DNA from: Xanthomonas bonasiae
GTDB lineage: Bacteria > Pseudomonadota > Gammaproteobacteria > Xanthomonadales > Xanthomonadaceae
Direction of reading: 5' to 3'
DNA: 64,000 nucleotides
Assembly (NCBI RefSeq): GCF_017163705.1
Contig: NZ_JAFIWB010000022.1
Coordinates: 34,528-98,527, forward strand
Positions 57,747 to 64,000 of the stretch are shown here, piece by piece. A program made the translations under genes and the position numbers. Positions within the stretch are counted from its first letter, which is position 1. Each line of letters opens with the position of its first letter. The notes beneath the pieces are model-generated. The model worked only from the letters and a program-made list of their open reading frames with translations, searched no databases and was not told the origin of the DNA.

Positions 57747-58093
57747 GTCGGGACTGACGTCCCTCCCACAGTGCAGCCACAGGTTCCTGTAGGAGCGGCT
57801 TCAGCCGCGACGAACGAAGCGGCAAGCCTTCGGGCTCCGGCCAAACTCGGGGCCGAAATCCCTCTCACAGTGCACTCAGCAGGCTCGCCCGCAAACCCCA
57901 TGTAGGAGCTGCTTCAGCCGCGACAGACGAAGCGGAAACCTTCCAAGCCTCGGTAAAAGTCGGGGCTGACACTCCTCTACTTGAACCCCGGCAAGCTCAC
58001 TGCAAGCCCACTGTGGGAGCGACTTCAGTCGCGACGAACGAAGCGGAAGACATCTAGAGTCCGCTAGCTGTCGGGGCTGAATCCCCTCCTACA
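57747..58093. repeat. Tandem array of about 82-bp inverted-repeat elements
   Basis: Three units start at 57788, 57901 and 58012 (periods 113 and 111) and end at about 57869, 57980 and 58093. Each begins TGTAGGAGC or TGTGGGAGC and ends in an inverted version of the same word, so one unit folds on itself. Each end also contains a small palindrome of type GCGGCTTCAGCCGC. A partial fourth right arm is at 57747-57770. The stems differ between units by compensated changes. The remaining parts of the 57642-58145 gap hold no gene. Confidence 0.9.
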
Positions 58094-58145
58094 GTGCACC
58101 CGGCAGGGTGGCAGCAAGTTCTCCCAGAAACGATCAAACCACCGC

Positions 58146-59372
58146 TCACCCGCGCGCCGCGGCGACCATCTCCCGCGCCAGCCCACGCATCGCCTCCGGC
58201 GTCAGCTGCAGGTACGGCGCGATGCGCAACGCACCGTGCCGATGCGTGCAGATCACCTGCGCGCGCTGCAGCCACGGCAGCAAAGCCTGCATCGCCGCTG
58301 CAGGCGGACGCAGCGCGCCAAGGTGCGGCGCATGCCCGGGCACGGTCCAATCGCCGGCCCCCTGCGCCTGCAGCTCATCCTCGAACGCCGCGCCGAGTGC
58401 GCCCAGCCGCGCCGCGATCCGCGCCGGCTGCCAATGCTGCACCTGCTGCAACGCCGCGGTGGCCATCGCCAGCCGCAGCGGTTCGGTCACGCCGCCGGCA
58501 TCGAAGCGGCGCGCGCCGGCGCGGAACGGCGGCGGCGCCTCGACCGGGAAATTCCAGTCGGCGCCAGGATCGCGGGCCTGCCAATGGTGTTCGATCGGCA
58601 CGCCGTGCGCGCGCCAGTGCGGCGCCGCCCACAACCAGGCCAATCCCATCGGCCCGAGCAGCCACTTGTGCCCGACCGCGACCACGAAGTCCGGCCGCCA
58701 TGCCGCCAGCCGCGCCGGCAGCACGCCCAGGCTCTGGCTCAGGTCCAGCACCAGCGCCGCGCCCGCCGCATGCACGCGCGCGGCGATGCGGTCCAGGTCC
58801 AGCAGCGCGCCATCGCGCCAGTAGGCATTGGGCAGGGTCGCGATCCGCACCCGCGGCTCCGCGTCCAGGGCCGCCAGCACCGCTTCGGTCCAGTCCTGCT
58901 GGGGCCCGCGCCGCACCACCGCCAGGTGCGCCCCGGTCTCGGCGCAGCGCTGCTGCCACAGCAACAGATTGGACGGGAACTGGCCATCTAGCAGCAGCAC
59001 CGCCTCGCCGGCCGCCAGCGGCAATTGCCGCGCCGCGGTGGCCAGGCCGTAGGCGGCCGAGGGCAGCATCGCCACGCCGTCGACGTCGCCTTCGAACAGC
59101 GTGGCGGCAGCCAGGCCGCGCAGGGTTTCGATCTGCGCGCGCCACGCGTCGAAGGACAGCGTCCACGGTGCGATCGAATCGGCCAGCGCCGCCTGTCCGG
59201 CGGCAAGCACGCCGGCCAGCCGTGGGCCCTTGCTGGCGGTATCCAGATAGCGCACTCCCTCGGGGAGGACGAAGGCGTGCGCCGCCTCGGCGAGGTCGAG
59301 CAAGCCGGGCGGCGCGGCGGCGCCGGCCGCGGATGCGGACATGAATGCGTGGGAATGGTCTGGCGTAGACAT
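58146..59372 (-). CDS. egtE: Class V aminotransferase-fold PLP enzyme, probable EgtE-like C-S lyase
   Basis: This encodes 408 residues of fold type I. YLDTASKGP, AMLPSAAYGLATAARQLPL, the cofactor Asp/Ser region LVLDLSQSLGVLP and the Schiff-base lysine in VAVGHKWLLGP are visible. It is divergent from egtB, and in ergothioneine synthesis the sulfoxide made by EgtB is cleaved by the PLP enzyme EgtE; the position strongly suggests this role. A kynureninase-like activity cannot be excluded. The ATG at 59372 is favoured over in-frame upstream and downstream starts by protein length alone. Confidence 0.78.
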   Translation of the reverse strand: MSTPDHSHAFMSASAAGAAAPPGLLDLAEAAHAFVLPEGVRYLDTASKGPRLAGVLAAGQAALADSIAPWTLSFDAWRAQIETLRGLAAATLFEGDVDGVAMLPSAAYGLATAARQLPLAAGEAVLLLDGQFPSNLLLWQQRCAETGAHLAVVRRGPQQDWTEAVLAALDAEPRVRIATLPNAYWRDGALLDLDRIAARVHAAGAALVLDLSQSLGVLPARLAAWRPDFVVAVGHKWLLGPMGLAWLWAAPHWRAHGVPIEHHWQARDPGADWNFPVEAPPPFRAGARRFDAGGVTEPLRLAMATAALQQVQHWQPARIAARLGALGAAFEDELQAQGAGDWTVPGHAPHLGALRPPAAAMQALLPWLQRAQVICTHRHGALRIAPYLQLTPEAMRGLAREMVAAARG

Positions 59373-59496
59373 GTGCGGTCGGGCCTGTTGGCGCGATCGG
59401 GAGAGGGGAGGCCCCATCGCATGAACAGGCTCTAGCGTAACGCGACGTTCCACCACGCATGACGGCATATTCACGGTCTTCCCCTAAGCTTGCCCG

Positions 59497-60786
59497 ATGC
59501 AAGCGACCTCCCCGGCGGCATCCCCCTCGCCCGCAGCGTCCAGCGTCCCGCTGGCGGCGCGTTTCCGCAGCGTGCGCCAGCGCACCCACCTGCTCGCCGC
59601 GCCGCTGAGCGAGGAAGACGCGATGGTGCAGAGCATGGACGACGCCAGTCCGGCGAAATGGCATCTCGCGCATACCACCTGGTTCTTCGAACGCTTCGTG
59701 CTGGCCGCCGACACGGGCTACCGCGCGATCGATCCGCAGTGGGATTACCTGTTCAACAGCTACTACCAGAGCGTCGGCCCGATGCATGCGCGGCCGCGCC
59801 GCGGCGTGCTGTCGCGCCCGTCCATGGCGCAGGTACGCGACTACCGCGCCGAGGTCGAGGCGCGGGTGCTGGCGCGGCTGCAGGCCGGCGACCTGTCGGC
59901 GCAGACGCTGCAGGTGCTGGAACTGGGCCTGCACCACGAGCAGCAGCACCAGGAGCTGCTGCTGACCGACATCAAGCACGCGTTCTGGAGCAATCCGCTG
60001 GCCCCGGCCTATCGCGACGATCTGGCCGTGGCGCAGGCCCCGGCCCGAACCCTGCGCTGGATCCAGCGCGACGAACAGCTGTGCGAGATCGGCGCGCCCG
60101 GCTGGCCGGCGCACGCGGCCTTCGCCTACGACAACGAGTCGCCGCGGCACCGCGTGCTGGTGCCGGCGCATGCGCTGGCCAGCCGTCCGGTGAGCAACGC
60201 CGAGTACGCGCAATTCATCGCCGACGGCGGCTACCGCAACGTCGCCCTGTGGCTCAGCGATGGCTGGGCACGGCGCAATGCCGAGGATTGGCAGCGGCCG
60301 CTGTACTGGCATGCCGACGGCGTGCGCGAGTTCACCCTGGGCGGCTGGCGCGAGCGCGATCCGCATGCGCCGGTCTGCCACATCAGCCTGTTCGAAGCCG
60401 ACGCCTACGCGCGCTGGGCCGGCGCCCGGCTGCCGACCGAAGCCGAATGGGAACAGGCCGCCACCGGCGTGGCCATCGAAGGCAATTTCGTCGATGCCGA
60501 TGCGCTGCACCCGCAGTCCGCCGCGCAGGGCGAGGCCGGCCTGCAGCAGTTGTTCGGCGATGTCTGGGAATGGACCGGCAGCGCCTACCTGGCCTACCCC
60601 GGCTTCCGCCCGTGGTCGGGCGCGCTGGGCGAATACAACGGCAAATTCATGAACGCGCAGTGGGTGTTGCGCGGCGGCAGCTGCGCCACGCCGCACGACC
60701 ACATCCGCGCCAGCTACCGCAACTTCTTTCCCTCCGATGCGCGCTGGCAATTTGCCGGCGTACGCCTGGCCAAGGATCCCGCATGA
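59497..60786 (+). CDS. egtB: Ergothioneine biosynthesis sulfoxide synthase EgtB
   Basis: This encodes 429 residues of a non-heme iron enzyme that joins hercynine with a thiol (gamma-glutamylcysteine or cysteine) using oxygen. The DinB-like N-terminal domain carries the iron ligands: HLAHT near residues 56-60 and HHEQQHQE near 147. The C-terminal FGE-sulfatase domain contains GARLPTEAEWEQA and WVLRGGSCATPHDHIRASYRNFF. Start and length fit the family. It overlaps egtD by four bases (ATGA). No egtA or egtC is nearby, favouring direct use of cysteine. Confidence 0.95.
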   Translation: MQATSPAASPSPAASSVPLAARFRSVRQRTHLLAAPLSEEDAMVQSMDDASPAKWHLAHTTWFFERFVLAADTGYRAIDPQWDYLFNSYYQSVGPMHARPRRGVLSRPSMAQVRDYRAEVEARVLARLQAGDLSAQTLQVLELGLHHEQQHQELLLTDIKHAFWSNPLAPAYRDDLAVAQAPARTLRWIQRDEQLCEIGAPGWPAHAAFAYDNESPRHRVLVPAHALASRPVSNAEYAQFIADGGYRNVALWLSDGWARRNAEDWQRPLYWHADGVREFTLGGWRERDPHAPVCHISLFEADAYARWAGARLPTEAEWEQAATGVAIEGNFVDADALHPQSAAQGEAGLQQLFGDVWEWTGSAYLAYPGFRPWSGALGEYNGKFMNAQWVLRGGSCATPHDHIRASYRNFFPSDARWQFAGVRLAKDPA

Positions 60787-61766
60787 ACGCTGCGACCGCC
60801 CGCGCCCTGACCGAAGCCGCGCTCACCGACCTGCATCCGCAGCCCGACGACATCGCCGCCGACGCGATCGCCGGGCTGTCGCGCAGCCCCAAGCAGCTGC
60901 CGTCCAAGTATTTCTACGACGCCGAAGGCTCGCGCCTGTTCGAAGCGATCACCCGCCAGCCCGAGTACTACCTGACGCGTACCGAACTGGCCCTGCTGGA
61001 AGCGCGGATGCCGTCGATCGCGCAGGCGGTGGGCCTCGGTGCGCACGTGGTGGAACTGGGCAGCGGCAGCGGGCGCAAGACCGAGCTGTTGCTGGAAGGC
61101 CTGCGCGAACCGGTGGCCTACACCCCGATCGAGATCTCGCGCGACATGCTGATGTCCAGCACCGCGCGCCTGGCCGAGCGCTTCCCGCGTATCCAGATGC
61201 TGCCGGTCTGCGCCGACTTCACCGCGCCGGTGGACCTGCCGGCGCCGCAGCGCAGCGCGCGCCGCACCCTGGTGTTCTTCCCCGGCTCCACGCTGGGCAA
61301 CTTCACCCGCGAAGACGGCATCCAACTGCTGCGCTCGATGCGCGAGACCATGCGCCACGACGGCTGCGCGCTGATCGGCATCGACCTGGACAAGGATCCT
61401 GCGGTGCTGGAAGCGGCCTACAACGACGCCGCCGGGGTCACCGCCGAGTTCACCTTGAACCTGCTGCGCCGCCTCAACCGCGAGATCGGCAGCGACTTCG
61501 ACTTGGTGCAGTTCCGCCACCGCGCGGTGTATGCGCGCGAGCGCCAGCGCATCGAAACCTTCCTGGTCAGCCAGCGCGCGCAACAGGTGCACGTGGCCGG
61601 ACACCGCTTCGACTTCGCCGCCGGCGAAGCGATGCAGGTCGAATACAGCCACAAGTACAGCGACCAGAGCTTCGGCGAAATGGCCGCGGCCGCCGGCCTG
61701 CGCGTCAGCCACGGCTGGAACGCGCAGGAAGATGCGTTCGGGTTGCGGTTGCTACAGGCGGTGTGA
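60783..61766 (+). CDS. egtD: L-histidine N-alpha-methyltransferase EgtD
   Basis: This encodes 327 residues of the SAM-dependent enzyme that trimethylates histidine to hercynine, the first ergothioneine step. LPSKYFYDAEGSRLFEAITRQPEYYLTRTE at the N-terminus, ELGSGSGRKTELLL (SAM loop, near 90), FFPGSTLGNF and the histidine-binding region HKYSDQSFGEMAAAAGL are all present. The ATG overlaps the egtB stop. With egtB and the divergent egtE-like gene this forms the full chemical route from histidine to ergothioneine. Confidence 0.96.
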   Translation: MNAATARALTEAALTDLHPQPDDIAADAIAGLSRSPKQLPSKYFYDAEGSRLFEAITRQPEYYLTRTELALLEARMPSIAQAVGLGAHVVELGSGSGRKTELLLEGLREPVAYTPIEISRDMLMSSTARLAERFPRIQMLPVCADFTAPVDLPAPQRSARRTLVFFPGSTLGNFTREDGIQLLRSMRETMRHDGCALIGIDLDKDPAVLEAAYNDAAGVTAEFTLNLLRRLNREIGSDFDLVQFRHRAVYARERQRIETFLVSQRAQQVHVAGHRFDFAAGEAMQVEYSHKYSDQSFGEMAAAAGLRVSHGWNAQEDAFGLRLLQAV

Positions 61767-61772
61767 AGAGCC

Positions 61773-61801
61773 GGGATTGGGGAATCGGGAATCGGGATTG
61801 G
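61773..61801. repeat. Dispersed GGGATTGGGGAATCGGGA-type repeat after egtD
   Basis: Tandem GGGATT/GGGAATC words identical in style to those at 37818 and 41015 begin seven bases after the egtD stop. Here only one arm is present, with no matching inverted arm nearby. Confidence 0.7.
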
Positions 61802-61886
61802 AAGCGCATTCGCGCGAACCGGTAGCGCGCCGCCCTGCACGCACTACCGAGGCAGACGCGTTGACTGGCCGCCTCCCTACCGCCCC

Positions 61887-61910
61887 TGTAGGAGCGGCTT
61901 CAGCCGCGAC
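61887..61910 (+). repeat. Solitary TGTAGGAGCGGCTTCAGCCGCGAC arm
   Basis: This is an exact copy of the left arm of the array units at 57788. It lies between egtD and nadE (convergent), where its internal GCGGCT/AGCCGC stem could serve as a weak transcript end for either gene. Confidence 0.75.
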
Positions 61911-61974
61911 CGACCCCCACCGCAGCCGATCCGCCCCCGCCACGAGATGCCGCGTGGCCGCCGCGCCGCCCTGG

Positions 61975-63612
61975 CTAGCCCTGATACCCATTGGTGATCG
62001 GATAGCGCCGCTCGCGGCCGAACGCGCGGCGCGACACCTTCGGTCCCGGCGCGGCCTGGTGCCGCTTCCATTCGGTGATCCGCACCAGCCGCACCACGTG
62101 ATCGACCACCTCGGCGGCGTAACCGGCGGCGACGATCTCGTCGCGCGATTCCTCCTGGTCGACATAGCGATACAGGATGCCGTCGAGCACGTCGTACGGC
62201 GGCAGCGAATCCTGGTCGGTCTGGTTGGCGCGCAGTTCCGCCGACGGCGGCCGCGCGATCACCGCCGGCGGGATCACCGGCGCGCCGCCGACCGTGTTGC
62301 GCCATTTCGCCAGGCCGAACACCTCGGTCTTGTACAGGTCCTTCAGCGGCGCATAGCCGCCGCACATGTCGCCGTAGATGGTGGCGTAGCCGACCGCGTA
62401 TTCGCTCTTGTTGCCGGTGGTCAGCAATAGACCGCCGAACTTGTTGGCCAGCGCCATCAAGATCACGCCGCGGCTGCGCGACTGCAGGTTCTCTTCGGTG
62501 ACGTCGGGCTGGGTGCCCGCGAACAACGGACCGAGCGCCTGCAGCAGACCCTCGAACGCCGGTTCGATCGCCACCGTCTCCAGCTTCACCCCCAGCGCGC
62601 GGCACTGCTCGTCGGCCAGGTCGTTGGACATGTCGGCCGTGTAGCGCGACGGCAGCCGCACCGCGGTGACGTTGTCCGCGCCCAGCGCGTCCACCGCCAT
62701 CGCCAGCACCAGCGCCGAATCGATGCCGCCGGACAGGCCCAGCCACACCTTGGAAAACCGGTTCTTGCCGCAGTAGTCGCGCAGCCCGCGCACCACCGCG
62801 CGCCAGGCCAGCGCGTCCATGCTTTCGTCGCCGTCGTCGATCCAGCGCAATGGGGTGAACGCGCGCGTCTGCGTCGCGTAGTCCACCACCAGCCATTGGT
62901 CGGTGAACGCCGCCGCGGCCGGATGCACGCTGCCGTCGCCGTCGGCGACCACCGAGGCGCCGTCGAACACCAACGAATCCTGGCCGCCGACGACGTTGAG
63001 ATAGGCCAGCGCCACGCCGGTCTCGCGGGTGCGCTCGGCCAGCAGCGCATCGCGCTGCGCATGCTTGCCGCGCTCGTACGGCGAGGCGTTGGGTACCAGC
63101 ACCAGTTCGGCGCCGTGGCGCGCGGTATCGGCCAGCGGCTCGGGGAACCACAGGTCCTCGCAGATCACCAGGCCGACCTGGGTCCCCTTGACCTCGAACA
63201 CGCAGCTGCCGCCGTCCGGATCGACATCGAAATAGCGGCGCTCGTCGAACACCGCGTAGTTGGGCAGTTCGCGCTTGCGGTAGGTGGTTTCGATCTGCCC
63301 GCCGCGCAGTACGCTGGCCGCGTTGTAGACCACACTGCCGGCGCTCTGCGGCCAACCGACCACCGCGACGATGCCGTGCACGCGCACCGCGATGCGCTGC
63401 ACCGCCAGTTCGCAATCGGCGAGGAAGCCGGGCCGCAGCAGCAGGTCCTCCGGCGGATAGCCGCTGACCGCCAGCTCCGGGAACAGCACGATGTCGGCGC
63501 CGTACTCGTCGCGCGCCTCGTCGATCATCGCGATGATGCGATCGGTGTTCTGGGCCACGGCGCCGACCGGAAAATCGAACTGGGCCATGGCGATGCGAAG
63601 GGAAGAAGACAT
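61975..63612 (-). CDS. nadE: Glutamine-dependent NAD+ synthetase
   Basis: This encodes 545 residues from the ATG at 63612, preceded by AAGG at good spacing. The N-terminal nitrilase-type glutaminase domain (about 5-255) contains FPELAVSGYPPEDLL (catalytic Glu), the Lys in TTYRKRELPN and the nucleophile Cys in VICEDLWFPEP. The C-terminal synthetase domain has the PP-loop SGGIDSAL (near 290) and TGNKSEYAVGYATIYGD. It converts deamido-NAD to NAD using glutamine-derived ammonia, the last step of NAD synthesis. It is a single gene here. Confidence 0.96.
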   Translation of the reverse strand: MSSSLRIAMAQFDFPVGAVAQNTDRIIAMIDEARDEYGADIVLFPELAVSGYPPEDLLLRPGFLADCELAVQRIAVRVHGIVAVVGWPQSAGSVVYNAASVLRGGQIETTYRKRELPNYAVFDERRYFDVDPDGGSCVFEVKGTQVGLVICEDLWFPEPLADTARHGAELVLVPNASPYERGKHAQRDALLAERTRETGVALAYLNVVGGQDSLVFDGASVVADGDGSVHPAAAAFTDQWLVVDYATQTRAFTPLRWIDDGDESMDALAWRAVVRGLRDYCGKNRFSKVWLGLSGGIDSALVLAMAVDALGADNVTAVRLPSRYTADMSNDLADEQCRALGVKLETVAIEPAFEGLLQALGPLFAGTQPDVTEENLQSRSRGVILMALANKFGGLLLTTGNKSEYAVGYATIYGDMCGGYAPLKDLYKTEVFGLAKWRNTVGGAPVIPPAVIARPPSAELRANQTDQDSLPPYDVLDGILYRYVDQEESRDEIVAAGYAAEVVDHVVRLVRITEWKRHQAAPGPKVSRRAFGRERRYPITNGYQG

Positions 63613-63797
63613 GGACAACCTTGCAGAAGCGGGAGGGGAAAAGCGCGGCGGCCGCGCCGATGCCAGCCGCCGACGGCGCAGCGCCAGCAGCGGCGGAGCC
63701 GACATGCGCACGACGGCAATGCGCAGTGTAGCGCCGCACCGCGGCAGACGATCCGGCTCGCCTACCCCACGCTGCGCCCGTCACCGGATGGGTGCAC
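63613..63797. other. Upstream region of nadE
   Basis: This stretch holds the nadE ribosome site and presumably its promoter. Frames running through it have no recognisable protein features. It leads into the repeat elements. Confidence 0.45.
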
Positions 63798-63992
63798 TGT
63801 GGAAGAGGGACTTCAGTCCCGACAGGCGCCGAAGCCGGTCGCTGACAGACCCCGCGTCGCGACTGAAGTCGCTCCCACAAGGAGTGGCACGCCGAGTGCC
63901 CGCTGGGTGCACTGTGGGAGGGGCTTCAGTCCCGACTGGCTCCGAAGCCGGTCGCTGACAGACTCCGTGTCGCGGCTGAAGCCGCTCCTACA
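63798..63992. repeat. Second array of about 80-bp inverted-repeat elements
   Basis: Two units are complete: 63798-63879 and 63913-63992, starting 115 bases apart. Each opens with a GGGACTTCAGTCCC-type palindrome (63807-63820; 63920-63933 with one G-T pair) and closes with GCGACTGAAGTCGC (63859-63872) or GCGGCTGAAGCCGC (63972-63985). The middle parts (GCCGAAGCCGGTCGCTGACAG) are nearly identical in both units. The array may continue beyond the window. Confidence 0.9.
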
Positions 63993-64000
63993 AGAAGCGG

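Noticed and set aside
57788..58093. CRISPR array
   Set aside because: The repeats are 80-82 bp, internally palindromic and diverged, with short spacers similar to each other; no cas genes are nearby.

Overview
This is a GC-rich (close to 70% by eye) gammaproteobacterial chromosome segment that fits Xanthomonas, most plausibly the early-branching sacchari/albilineans/translucens side; I infer that only from overall resemblance. Supporting points are the many TonB-dependent receptors (TBDRs) with plain signal peptides, a xanthoferrin/vibrioferrin-type siderophore operon, xanthomonad-style dispersed intergenic repeats, an otsB-GH15-otsA trehalose block and an ergothioneine block. No rRNA, tRNA, CRISPR array or intact insertion sequence was seen.

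Layout. 1-5777: three tandem paralogous TBDRs (the first cut by the window edge). 6109-8050: a small secreted protein, convergent with a MASE1 membrane sensor-like protein. 8711-10390: a YbaL/Kef-type antiporter. 10510-20859: a Fur-box-preceded siderophore locus: aldolase, receptor, ATP-grasp enzyme, NIS synthetase, MFS exporter, second NIS synthetase and PLP decarboxylase. The last five genes overlap at their stop/start codons. A run of hairpins separates the receptor from the biosynthetic genes. 20856-26964: AraC and MFS genes, an AraC gene, a divergent HxlR/SDR pair, the frameshifted remnant of another AraC gene, a PsiF protein and a sterol-desaturase-family enzyme. 27021-27199: a MITE-like inverted-repeat element. 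27322-32323: metY, a secreted hypothetical protein, and clpB with a recognisable sigma-32 promoter and terminator.

32553-38329: a GST-like protein, a DUF3014 protein, an LprI-domain protein, an NCS2-like permease, an acetyltransferase and a DUF3574 lipoprotein. 38567-41005: a fourth TBDR of the tandem family. 41145-45111: otsB-GH15-otsA. 45377-47845: membrane PQQ glucose dehydrogenase with a strong terminator. 48067-50015: a chemoreceptor behind a FliA-type promoter. 50128-54150: an unknown protein, DCC, DUF4166 and pgeF genes (overlapping), and rluD, divergent from bamD (54266). 55408-57641: a compact osmoprotectant ABC transporter. 57747-58093: a tandem array of about 82-bp covarying hairpin elements. 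58146-61766: a putative egtE divergent from egtBD. 61975-63612: nadE, followed by more hairpin elements to the window end.

The most notable items are the tandem hairpin array with compensatory stem changes, the serial hairpins inside the siderophore locus, the roughly 180-bp MITE-like element, the AraC remnant made by a microhomology deletion, and the regulatory signals readable for clpB, the chemoreceptor and the siderophore operon. I did not find a convincing wholly new multi-gene system; the multi-gene blocks all resemble known pathways.
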